Below, piece after piece: positions 54,357 to 64,000 of a stretch of 64,000 bases of DNA (position 1 is its first letter; every line of letters starts with the position of its first letter). Made by a program: the position numbers and the translations under genes. Under the pieces are notes generated by a model. The model had not been told where the DNA came from and made no database searches. It worked only from the letters and a program-made list of their open reading frames with translations. The DNA is from Pseudovirgaria hyperparasitica (Eukaryota > Ascomycota > Dothideomycetes > Acrospermales > Acrospermaceae), in the NCBI RefSeq assembly GCF_010093815.1, contig NW_022985550.1, forward strand, positions 1,687,074 to 1,751,073. The letters run 5' to 3'.

Positions 54357-56431
54357 GGCGATTTTTAAGCAATTATGACCCGGCTATAATAAGGCTACCA
54401 GTGTGTAGTACTCAATAGAGACGTTGACGACAAGACGACAGGAATCGTGATGCGCACAATGGACAATTCAAAGCCAAGAAAGACTGTCGGTGGAGCACAA
54501 GGAACGTCTGGGTGCGCAGGAGTAAATGAAGAAAATGCTATCGTCGAAAGCAGTCCGTCGTGGCGTTAAGTCGTCCGGCTCAGGAAGCATGAGGAGGGAT
54601 ATGGCTTCGAGGATAGGCGACAGAATCCCAGGAGAAATGCGGCGTGGTCAACCCAGTGTATATAGGGAGGTGAGGAAATGGACAGAGTTGTTGTCAGAGA
54701 ACGGCTTTGAGAAGAGATCACATCGGCATGATAGATCAAAGGAGAGGACAGGGCCAGCGGCCCCAACTGAAAGAAATGAAAGCTGTAGAGGAGGAAATGC
54801 AGGAGGTGGGCAGGCAGAAGAGAGAGACGAAGAAGGTTTAGTTGTAGATGTTTCACGTAGGAGAAGACGGGGAATGCTCGAGTCGCGGATGTTGAAGGTT
54901 AGCCGGGTTGGGCATAGCAGTGCGCCGCGAGTCTGGGCCCGGGGTGAGAAGAAGCTCAACGGTCAAAAGTCAGGGGCTCCCGTAACTAGCGCGTATCTAT
55001 CACAGCTTGGCCTTTCTGGTCACACATATCACTATTATTGCTGCGAGCAAAAGCAAAACGTAGGAATGTTGGCCTCGCTGGAATTTGGGCATGGGTCAGG
55101 CTTCCGGAGCTGTTGCGAAACCAGGACTGCGGACATTCGACGTTGCGAGAGGCGCCGGACTTGGACGCGATAGGAAGAGACACATGGCGAAAAAGATGAG
55201 AGACGAGATGAGACGGGAATGGCATACCAGGACAGGGGAGGGCGGGATGCCATGGCCCCCCTCGACGCTTGTCCTGGTTCGCAGTGTCAAGCTAGACATG
55301 TTTATAGTAGCAGGTAACTAATATCGATTGTCAATGTTCATCCACTCCGACTTAGGCAGACGATTGGCATGAGAGTAGGGGAGATTGGGTTTGCAGGCAT
55401 GCTGTTCTCTCACTCGTCTTGTTTCGAGTCGAGTGGAATGTGTTTGAAGACGACGGCAAGAGACAGAAAGGCGATAAAGCGTCCTATTTCGAGGTGGAGG
55501 GGTGCGGGATGATCCTCGTAGCAAATCCGATAATCGGTTCGCATTTCCAGCCATCGCTCATCGACAAAAGAAGCCTCCTTATTATAGTATACATGATCAT
55601 CGATATTAATGACCAAGCGCAGTCAAAAGAGGCACGGCTGACAGCAGCATGGATGCTGCAGGTGGGCGTGGGCGTGGGCTGCAGTAATTAGTTTTGAAGG
55701 CCTAAAGTCATGGATAGGTAGGTATAGGTATTAGGCTGGGAAACCTATTGAAAGCCACCCTCTCTCCCTCTCCTGGGCACATCTCTTGTCATGAAAGATG
55801 TTTACTGGGGGGCAGCGGGCAGGCGGTGCGGCGCGAGAGGGCGGCGAGGGGGGCGCAATGGAGCGTTTGGAGAGGGGGACGAGGGACGAGGGACGAGGGA
55901 CGAGGGGTGAACCTTGGCGCCTTTTTTTACTACGTACAGTCCGCCTTTTGCGGCTTCTCACCCCTCTCCCCGCGCCTTCAAGCCACCAACCACCAAAGAG
56001 CCACGTACTCAAATATACTCCGCAATGCACCACACCTGCGCACCATCTGGGCGCCACCCATTGTCCACCTGTACTGTTGCTTGTTGTCGTAATTCCTGTA
56101 CTGTAGCTTTCACGCCTCGTCCCACCTGCACGTGTAGGCGGGGAAGCTGCGAGAGCGATCCATCCATACTGTAATTAATCAATCCATTGAATCACATTCC
56201 TACCTAACCACCACCTCAGGCCATTCTGGCGTGTTCACCACTCCACCCGTACCTTCATTCTCTACCTGTTGACCTAGATACAGCAGTAACATCTATCAGC
56301 TACTATCTCACACCTCTCAATCTCTCCATCCGCTCTTCTCTGCCAGCTGCTCAACCAGCTCTTCTTTTCTCCCGCAAACCGAGCAATCCATTCTCTGTCA
56401 TCACCTATTTGCCCTTTCTACAAAACCTGAC
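54357..56431. promoter_or_regulatory. Divergent 2.1 kb region between PH-domain gene and coiled-coil gene
   Basis: No supported gene is present; a 215-codon open frame on the plus strand (54526-55173) has no family features. A GGACGAG heptamer repeat lies at about 55876-55907. The 250 bases before 56432 are strongly C/T-rich, typical of a highly used fungal promoter or leader. Confidence 0.4.
55876..55907. repeat. GGACGAG heptamer repeat (about four units)
   Basis: Four near-perfect copies of a 7-base unit lie in the divergent gap. They are not part of a coding frame that I can support. Confidence 0.7.
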
Positions 56432-57571
56432 ATGGCACCCGACCTCAATACTCTGCCTCCATCTCGACCTGTCTCCGGCTCCAATAGTCCTCTACCTCCG
56501 AGAATGGCTCAGCCTGCAGAAGCCCTCACTCAATCTCCTTCGTCGCCTCCGATACCTGTGCCTCACTCTCCGAGCCACTCTCTCGCCGCAACTGCCGCCC
56601 TGAACGCCGGCATACACAACGAAGAGTCTCGCCGCACTTCTGGTGGCTCAATACGTCGCGACGCTGACCGTGCTCGTCGTCGTTCAAGTATTCGCATGAG
56701 CCTGAATCTCAACGATCCAACTGTCCCCGCACCTGGTGAGCTCCAGATAAGCCCTTCGTTGCGTACACGCAATGCGAACTTTCCGAGCCCTCGTCATGAG
56801 CGCACCCCCAGCCTTGGCGAGCTTCATCAGGAACTAGAAAATGAACAGGAGGCCCAAGTGGTATGTTCCAAGTGACTCTATTCCATAGGACTTTCCAGTC
56901 GTGTTTTCAGATGCATGCAACTGACCATCCTTGATAGAATCGCCTTCTCAGCATGATCCGACAACAGCAGGCTCAAATCATAAGCCTGTCCAATACCCAG
57001 ACTACACCTGCTCAAGGAGCTGCGGTTGACGACTCCACACCGACCTCAGAGCGCTCCTTATCTCTACCCCAGTCTGCCACCGTACCAAACGCTGCTGTCA
57101 ACCCGCTACCCCTGTCTCCGCGACCTCGACAACATGGAGATCTCTCCAGACAATCGTCTTACCGTGAGCAGTCTCGTGGAAACAGTCGCTCTCCAGCCCT
57201 ACGACCTGTGCCTCTTAGCTCAGGCTCGCGGAGCGAAAGTAATGAGTGGCTGTCTGGTGGATTGAGCAATAGTCGAGATGAGAGCGCATTCTACCAAGCT
57301 GAGACCCAGATGCTCACGCGAGAGAACCAGATGCTGAAGATGAGGATAAGGGAGCTTGGTAAGACCAGATATCTACTGGAAATAATCAGATTGACTGACA
57401 CGGTTTGAAGAGCGCCAGATTGCAGATTGCAACCCGATTCCCAGTCCGCATGCACCTGCCCTGCCTTCGAATCTCGCGACATCCCCTCCACTTGAGGCTC
57501 AACAGACAGGAGTACCTGAGAACACGCCTTTACCACCTTCTGCAACTGCATCCAGTACTACTGCTTCATGA
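56432..57571 (+). CDS. Coiled-coil protein of unknown function
   Basis: Exons 56432-56860, 56938-57358 and 57411-57571 (phases 0 and 1) give 336 residues. The N-terminal 110 residues are Ser/Pro-rich with basic clusters (RRDADRARRRSSIRMS), followed by SLGELHQELENEQEAQVNRLLSMIRQQQAQI, a helix that continues across intron 1, and a second coiled coil SAFYQAETQMLTRENQMLKMRIRELERQI crossing intron 2. The last 50 residues are Pro/Thr/Ser-rich. The leucine-zipper-like spacing could suggest bZIP ancestry, but no full basic region precedes the zipper. I do not recognise the family. Introns are supported by the coiled coil reading through both junctions. Confidence 0.68.
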
Positions 57572-58558
57572 TCCGGACAGCTATCTACACTACCAGTTTT
57601 AGTATAGCATCGACAGCAGTTGCATCACAGTATCAGAGCAGCATATAATTACACATTGAGGTTCTCGTTCGGGACACGCCATACATATGTTCGCCGCCAC
57701 TCGATCTGCAGCAATCTTGGGTGTGTGTCCGCTCGGACCGAAGTGTACCAAAGACTCCCCGGATAGTTTTAAGAAGACAACGCTGACGTTCCACTGCCGA
57801 ACACATCTAATTGGCCGTAGAACTCCCGATCGACAAGCTCTTTACTAATGTGTCCTAAAAGATCTGAAAGGTCGAAAATCCCAAAAGCTTGTGTACAATT
57901 CCACTTGGAATGGGTGGCCTGTGTGGTGGATGATAACTATTCTTGGAAAGCGTCACGCCGGGAATTAGTGCGTGCATGCGGTGGCTGTCAGTATGTTCCC
58001 ATCCAAGGCACATATCGCGGATAAAGGAACACTGGGCAATGTCAATTGCGTGGCATGTCTTTCGGCGAAGCTTATACAGGTTGGGCCTGGGCCCGATTAG
58101 ATTGAACTAGCACATCCTGATTGCGGATTGTGCAAAGCAAGAAGCAAAGAGCAGATGTGGAAACATTAGAATACTGCAGTCATTCGCACACGTGAGTGAC
58201 TAACAAGGTAACGGTAGAGCAGCAGCATAATCTCTCTCTCTCTCTCTTTCTCTTTCCTAAACACTCCCCCCTGAAAAACATCTTCCAGACCCTTATGAAC
58301 TTTTCCTGCTCCCCACGATCCCAACAATTCCCTCTGGCACACTCTCAAACTCAACTTCCTCCCACGCACACCTCACTCCACTCCCCAACGGCACACTCCG
58401 ACTCCACCGCCTCCCCTCCTGCACACTCTCCTGCACACCCACACCGAAGTGACCGCCTCCACCAGTTCCCCTAACCACCACCTTCTTCTCATCACCGTAA
58501 TCGAAATCTGCATCAGAAAGACATGCCCGCGGTCGCCGCGCCGCAGCAAGCGTCTCAC
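57572..58558. other. Intergenic region, possibly including the C-terminus of the ankyrin gene
   Basis: These 1 kb lie between two convergent genes. From 58558 back to 58293 a second minus-strand frame is open and looks protein-like (see the ankyrin gene). A TC microsatellite lies at about 58231-58247. The remaining part has no gene. Confidence 0.4.
58231..58247. repeat. TC dinucleotide repeat
   Basis: About eight TC units lie downstream of the ankyrin gene, in or near its 3' untranslated region. Confidence 0.7.
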
Positions 58559-60220
58559 TCAGCGTCCGCGAAGCCCCTCGACGGAGAAAACTCGGTCTTG
58601 CCCGACCACCACTGCCACCACTTCCACCACCACTACTACCCGTCGTCGACAAAGGTGTGAAGCGGACAGGCGGGGACGGTGTTTGAAGGGCGATGATGCG
58701 CGCGCGGATGTGTTCCGGGGTGCTGGTTTGGAGGGACGAGAGGAGGGTGGTGAGTTTTGTGCGGTGGGGTTGTTTGGTTGGGGGGAGGAGGGGTTTGTTT
58801 CTGGCTGTGGTGATTGTGGTGGTGTGGAGAGATGTTTCTCGGCTGAGATGCGCCGTGAGAGATGTCTTGGTGATGATGATGGTGTGAGAGGCGGAGTCTT
58901 GATTGTTGCTATTGCGGATGAATGGTGCGATGGGTATAGATGTGCGCGCAGGAGGACAGAGCGGGAAAGATGTTTGCGGTATGCGGAGAGGGGATCCAGC
59001 GGTGCGAGGTCGAGGAGTAGGGCCAGACATGCCATCGAGGCTATGAGGAGGGTCGTGGACGCGTGTAGGTGGGCGGTCGAGTGTTTGGAGGGCGAAAACC
59101 CCGTGGAGTCGGCGATGTGTTGCTCCTCTGTGGCGATGTGTTTCAGCGTGAATGACAGGTGGTCGTCGAGTGTTGACTTGATTGAGGATGCGAGCGAGGG
59201 GTCGTTGAGGAGGACACGGAGGGCGGGGGCGTTGGCGGAGAGGAGAGCTAGGCTGACGGGTGTTTGGCCGTGGAAGTTTCGTGCTGAGGGCAGAGCGCCG
59301 TGGGTAAGGAGGAGTGCTGCGGCGGCGGCGGCGGCAGGGGCTTCGCAGGGAGAGCAAGCGTGGTGTAAAGGGGTGTCACCACGGGCATCTCTGGCGTTGA
59401 CGTCGGCGCCCCAGGAGAGTAAGCTGGCCATCAGGGCAGTGTGTTGAAGATAGGAAGCCTCATGTAAGGGGGTTTCTCCAAGCACGTTTCGGGCCGCGAT
59501 GCTGGCGCCTCTGTGTCGGAGGAAGTCGACGACTTCGAGTTGGCCTTTGGAACAGGCGTATGAGAGTGGGGTTCGTGAGAAGCCGTCGATGGATTCCGAT
59601 TCGATGCCCATGTTCAGGAGCTCGGAGACGGCTTCGAGTTGCGATGTCTCGATTGCTTTCCTCAGTGAGAATGGAAACCACTTTGATGGGATGTCTAGAT
59701 CGACGGCATCTAGCATGGTCTCGGTCAAGCCTGCTATATCGCCAGCCTCGACGTGGTCGGTGAGCGTGCGGTCCAGTTTCAGGAGCAGTCTCTGCGACCT
59801 GGAGTCACTCCAGAAAACATCTGTATTCATTTGCTGTTGCGGGAGTACATCGTCGACTGGTCTCGGGTCTGGGGAAATCTTTTGGACTGCGAGGCTAGAT
59901 GAAAGTTGCTCTTCCGGTCCCGAGACTTTCACGGCCTTGTCTTTCTTCATGAGCGTTCGCATGGTGCGTCGACATGCCTTGGAGTCAAGGACATCTTCGT
60001 CGAAGGAGAAGATCGGGCTAAAGCTGGAGACGTTCGTTTCGTTGCTGCTAATAGTGTGATCGGTGAGACGAGATTCCGTCTCTTTAAGTAGATGCACCAA
60101 TGAGGTATCATCATGGATTTGAAGCCAGACAGGTTCTTTGGTACTTTCCAACATTGCGAATGGTCCTGTTGAGAGGTCCTGCGTTTGGAGTCCAAGAAGT
60201 TGAGAGGGCATAAAAGGCAA
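58559..60220 (-). CDS. Ankyrin-repeat protein
   Basis: One exon of up to 553 residues starting MPFMPSQLLGLQTQDL. Residues 1-145 are a non-repeat N-terminus. Ankyrin repeats run from about 170 to 330: IETSQLEAVSELLNMGIESE, RTPLSYACSKGQLEVVDFLRHRGAS, ETPLHEASYLQHTALMASLLSWGAD, DTPLHHACSPCEAPAAAAAALLLTHGA and QTPVSLALLSANAPALRVLL. A hydrophobic segment (STTLLIASMACLALLLDLAPL, about residue 390) follows. The end is Pro/Ser-rich, and its frame is uncertain: from about 58900 a second frame (to 58293) reads as a more natural sequence with FLRRGASRTLSETLAAARRPRACLSDADFDYGDE. No standard intron connects the two, so a frameshift or an incorrect C-terminus is possible. Confidence 0.75.
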   Translation of the reverse strand: MPFMPSQLLGLQTQDLSTGPFAMLESTKEPVWLQIHDDTSLVHLLKETESRLTDHTISSNETNVSSFSPIFSFDEDVLDSKACRRTMRTLMKKDKAVKVSGPEEQLSSSLAVQKISPDPRPVDDVLPQQQMNTDVFWSDSRSQRLLLKLDRTLTDHVEAGDIAGLTETMLDAVDLDIPSKWFPFSLRKAIETSQLEAVSELLNMGIESESIDGFSRTPLSYACSKGQLEVVDFLRHRGASIAARNVLGETPLHEASYLQHTALMASLLSWGADVNARDARGDTPLHHACSPCEAPAAAAAAALLLTHGALPSARNFHGQTPVSLALLSANAPALRVLLNDPSLASSIKSTLDDHLSFTLKHIATEEQHIADSTGFSPSKHSTAHLHASTTLLIASMACLALLLDLAPLDPLSAYRKHLSRSVLLRAHLYPSHHSSAIATIKTPPLTPSSSPRHLSRRISAEKHLSTPPQSPQPETNPSSPQPNNPTAQNSPPSSRPSKPAPRNTSARASSPFKHRPRLSASHLCRRRVVVVVEVVAVVVGQDRVFSVEGLRGR

Positions 60221-61304
60221 CGCATGCTACACTATATCAATAGGCTGCAATTGTTGATAGAGCTAGAGGACTCGGGTTGGTAACCTACAGGGAAAGCCTC
60301 CGCCACTTCACGGTAGTTGGTACACCGAATGCCTTCTAGAAGTTCATGCCGTACGTAGAGAATTGCCTATACATGGGGATCAAAGCTGCCCGCTAGCATT
60401 GTTGGAAGTCAGGAGGAGTGTCTCGTCTCAGCCGTGGTCCGCAGGGACGCCTCGTTCCGGAAACGAAAATGCGGGCATCCAACATCGATTGTTCAGCGCT
60501 ATCATCATCCATTCTATAGTTATGCAAGCATTCGTGGTCTTAACGAGCCCGACCACCGCTACTCGGGGTCCGACGATCTTAAAATAGGGCGTCTCATTCC
60601 TAGCCAGGAATGGAGAGTGAACAACCATGCTACCTGGATTCTTGTTTGACGTGGTCGGTAATTAGTAGATACTTCTCCATCGCTTTCGGAGGTGTCAAAC
60701 CGGGTCGTCCCGGACAAAGCGCGCATATCATGAAACCACTACTGTGCCGCCTATCTGCTGCTTGAAAAGACATTCCTGATAGTTTGTTGACCGCAGCGAT
60801 CACCCTGTATGATCCGTACGAGCAATGTTGTTTTTTTGATGCAGACGGCTCAATAGGTTCCGAATAACAACGAACAGCTCAATATCAAAAGCAACATGAC
60901 TTGCTGCAGATGCGGAGGGACGACGAGCTGGAAGAAGAGTTTGTCATATTCGGGGCGAATGCCACCATTCATCCTCGTCCTGCCAGTCTAGGCTAGAGTG
61001 TCGGAACGCCAACTACTACATGGACCCAGGTGGTTTCTCGGTTATATTCACTTTCTGGCCTCTTGTGCTTATATTTGCTCTAGCTCGAGAAATCTCCCAA
61101 GGCAATGGCACTAGGCCGCTAAATTCGTTCAAAGCCATAACATTACATAGCGTGGGAATCCTGGTCCAAAAAGACTTTCATTGTTGATGCAATCGTCAGA
61201 ACGAGCCACCATGTATGGTATCTTCACCTTATGCCAATAACGCCAATGAACTGCTCGAGAATTCGGCTCGACAACGAAATAGCCTGTCCAACGATGGCCT
61301 GGAT
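60221..61304. other. Intergenic region between the MBP1-like and ankyrin genes
   Basis: These 1.1 kb hold the 3' end of the APSES gene and the promoter of the ankyrin gene. I see only short frames without family features. Confidence 0.45.
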
Positions 61305-64000
61305 TCATGGGTCCACACCTTCAACTTTCCGCAAAAATTCCTTCACTCTGCTAACATCAATACCATCAGAAGTCTCGCTCTCCACAGCCGCGACCAAGCC
61401 GGATAATGATTCCTCAATACGTGTCTCGTCTGTATTCGTACATATGGAAATAATTTTCCGGTACTGCGCCTCGAGTTCGCCGTTCCTTTCTTTGAGAGAT
61501 TTGCATCGCTCTTGAAGATTGGAATTGTTACTGATATAGGCCGATAGACGAGCCTTCAGCACATGAACCGGAGGTAGCGAATAAAGGAATGCCTGGTGTG
61601 GCCCAGACAATGTGTCAATATCCAGGTTTCCATTAATCGATGAAGTGAATTCAGGGGCGGTCGATGACGGAAGGATCGTCGTGAGAGATAAAACACTGTC
61701 TGGTAAATGGTCTGCCCTTACGGCGACTCCGGTATCCAAATCTGCGTCCCCAATAGAGCAGGCCTTGAGTCTCGTCAATGCTGCGGGCTCTTTGTTGGCA
61801 AGTGCGCGCCTTTGCGACTCGGCCCATCGACGGAGGTTCTGTATACGTTGCAGACGATCAGACCTTACCTGATTACGCTGGCGGAGGACATCAAGTTTTT
61901 GCGATTCAAGTTTCTGGTGTGTAGAAAGCTCCTTAATCATACTGTTTGTTTTATCGATCTGATCCTGCTTTATTCTTGTTTCTGCGCTATATTGCGTTTC
62001 CGCTTGAGAGAGGAACGAATTAAACACTGCTCGATCATTAGCGTCTCAAAGTCTTGTTATCTGCAACTGGTTAAGCACTCACGGGGCATGATCTCTCGGC
62101 TTGTTTCTTCACTTCGGCTCAACGGCGCTTTGCCCTTGGGTGGTGATCCAGCTTGGCTTTGTGAGTATCCAGACTTGTCCACGTCGACACCGACTCCAAA
62201 TTCAATAGGCCGCATCCCTTTGTAATTAGGAATAGTGACATCAGCCTGTACTTCGAGAAGTTGACGAATTATACTGCGATTACCAATCCTTGCAGCCAGA
62301 TTCAAAGCAGTATTTCCGCTCTTGTCTCGGGCATTTACCATTTCACCCATGAAACGCATGAGGCCTATTGGCTTATTACTAGAGCCAACGTCGAAGGAAG
62401 CTTGTTGCCCATTTGCTGAATTGCTGCGTACTAGAAATTCCAATAGGGCTTCCAAGTAGTATTTACTCGAAGAGGCCCTTCCTTTAATTGCACACGTAAC
62501 TGCTATGTGATGCAGAATGGTGCGGCCCTGGTGGTCCCTGAACTCGATTAGAGGAGATAAGATCTCCAGCGTTTCAGGAAAGCAACTATGATCCAAGCTG
62601 TTATTGACCGACACAGCGCTCATTAATGGAGTCTGTCCCGCAGCATTGCCACGGAACATATTGGCACCTTTCGAAACAAGCAGACGCATCAGTGAGACTC
62701 GAGCCAGAGTAGCAGCCCAGTGCATTGCGGTGTTCGCGGCATTATCGATTGGCAAATCGAGTTCAGCACCGGACAGGTGACGAAGCGCTGGATGGTCGGC
62801 AAAGTCGGTCCTAGATGTGTCTGCAAAGAGATCTGTTAAGTATGCCTGCTTCTCGTCTGTCATCTTATTTTTGGGAGGAGGTAGTGGTGGCAAAGCAGTG
62901 GGTGCTTCGCCCTCCACAGGCGGTACTTGTGGCAAAGACATCTGCCCTGTGAACGATTCATTCGGTTCTGTTGGCGAACCATCCCGCATTGCAACATCAC
63001 GTCCACCGTTAGACTGGGCGAATGAATCGCCATGGTCCGATCGCATTCGTTTTCGTGGTGGCTCCTGTGTTTCCATTCCGTCTGCTCCGTAAAGTGCGCT
63101 GGATGTGCCATAAGTAGAATCACCTTGGCCTGTGGCACCGAAGCTTTTTTCGGAGTGTATACTCTGCATACTCTGTTGACTACTGCGAAACGATTCCTGA
63201 CTGGCCATCGGAGGCTGCGACGGTCGTCCCCCTATTGTGCCTGGCCGACGCTGTGAGCTGCCTGGCCGAGGCGTAGGTGAGTTCATTCGTGCGACCTTGT
63301 TCATTGCAGCTAGAGCATTCGATGCCGTGGACGATATGTTTGAGAAGAATGTCCCATCAGAATTTTGGGCTGGCGCGCGTGCTTCCATCGAGGTAGTGTA
63401 GAAACGTTTACGATTCGCCGCCATGGCCTGTTCTTTGGTAGGCGTGTCCATACCTTGGCCGGGAGCGCCGCTCCCGTCTGCACTCACATCATACTCCAGT
63501 AATGGGCGTAATAGCTCTTCGACACCATACTGACGGCAGAATTCTCTCCCCCGCTTGTAATCAATCCACGTCCCTTGGTATTTTCCATAACCGCCCTGGA
63601 CCTTTTCATGGTTTCCGGTCAATATCTCTTTCTCCAAAACTTTGGTTCGCTTTCCCTTGTCTACACCAGCGACTTTGAGGATTTGCGTTGCATTCAGCCA
63701 AGAGTCCGATCGCCTCCTCATAACAGCAATACCGTTGACTTCGAGCTCGTATACTGATACGCCCGAGTAAACAGCCTATTTGCGTCGAAAGTTAGCAAAG
63801 GCTCTAGAATGCGACATCTGCATCGTGTTATGGCGTACTGTGTATATTTGAGCGGGACCACCGTGCTGCGCAGGATTGAAGCCATTCGCTTCCGAGAAGG
63901 AGCGAAATGATCCTGATGGCGCCATCATACCATTGCTCGTGTTCGGATTATTGAACATCAGGTGCTGGGGTGTCTGCTGGCCATTGGAAGTAAAGGACGA
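61305..64000 (-). CDS. MBP1: APSES-domain cell-cycle transcription factor, Mbp1-like (5' end beyond window)
   Basis: Exons: from the window edge to 63839, 63775-62083 and 62026-61305; the N-terminus may continue past 64000. The APSES/KilA-N DNA-binding domain reads AVYSGVSVYELEVNGIAVMRRRSDSWLNATQILKVAGVDKGKRTKVLEKEI and then GTWIDYKRGREFCRQYGVEELLRPLLEY. Its first bases lie right after the intron. Ankyrin repeats follow (NAANTAMHWAATLARVSLMRLLVSKGAN, NAAGQTPLMSAVSVNN, GNTALNLAARIGNRSIIRQLL), then a C-terminal coiled coil (QAETQYSAETRIKQDQ, QKLDVLRQRNQVRSDRLQRIQ). The Mbp1-Swi6 (MBF) complex drives G1/S genes through ACGCGT boxes. An in-frame ATG at 63958 (MFNNPNTS) could be the start, but the frame stays open to the edge. 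Confidence 0.92.

Noticed and set aside
54526-55173. 215-codon plus-strand frame upstream of the PH-domain gene
   Set aside because: Composition is Arg/Gly-rich without domains, no intron or homologue-like motif is visible, and it sits in a divergent promoter region.
58449-59447. 332-codon plus-strand frame opposite the ankyrin gene
   Set aside because: It is antisense to clear ankyrin repeats and shows the biased composition expected of a complement frame.
1-64000. Transposons, virus-like elements, rRNA genes or CRISPR arrays
   Set aside because: No transposase, reverse transcriptase, capsid or integrase motif, long terminal repeats, rRNA sequence or regularly spaced repeats were seen.

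Overview
This window is nuclear DNA of a filamentous ascomycete (Pezizomycotina). The evidence is the gene content (two Zn(II)2Cys6 regulators, an APSES cell-cycle factor, sphingosine-1-phosphate lyase, COPII and exocyst subunits) and the many short phase-consistent introns of about 48-60 bases, with GTRNGT-like donors, CTAAC/CTGAC-like branch points and YAG acceptors. A dothideomycete is my best guess, but the class cannot be settled from the sequence alone. I found 27 protein genes, two of them cut by the window edges. I saw no transposon, no convincing tRNA or rRNA gene and no virus-like element.

Layout. 1-9651 is a metabolic island: an FAD monooxygenase (partial), a Zn2Cys6 regulator, an alpha/beta esterase, a quercetinase-like bicupin dioxygenase and an MFS transporter, on alternating strands. 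Read together, it looks like a flavonol or depside aromatic catabolic cluster. 10791-19427 is compact housekeeping sequence: PGA2, mitochondrial uL30, SEC31, an RRM protein, and a divergent pair of two cytochrome-oxidase-associated genes (an NDUFA4/MLRQ-like subunit and COX12) that share a 228-base promoter. 19639-34311 holds the meiotic SPO22/ZIP4 homologue, an AcuM/Rds2-type gluconeogenesis regulator, the kinetochore protein CENP-Q, SEC6, a DUF7730-like protein and DPL1. 34491-48802 holds a dual-specificity phosphatase, a pseudokinase, an unknown secreted or membrane protein, a YIPF-type Golgi protein, glycogen phosphorylase and a PCL-like cyclin. 51555-64000 holds a PH-domain protein, a coiled-coil protein of unknown role, an ankyrin protein and an MBP1-type APSES factor that runs off the right edge.

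Gene structure is the most unusual theme. COX12 appears to contain a 3-nucleotide microexon. CENP-Q has a first coding exon that is only the ATG. The NDUFA4-like gene has 16- and 13-nt exons, glycogen phosphorylase a 13-nt exon, and the AcuM-like regulator splits its zinc cluster over four exons, including ones of 23 and 18 nt. Three long gene-poor spaces (37.7-39.6, 48.8-51.6 and 54.4-56.4 kb) carry simple repeats and flank regulatory-type genes. At 41.18-41.65 kb a diverged tandem repeat of about 119 bases lies in AT-rich DNA. Exon coordinates in the entries come from my own manual splicing, checked for reading phase except where noted.
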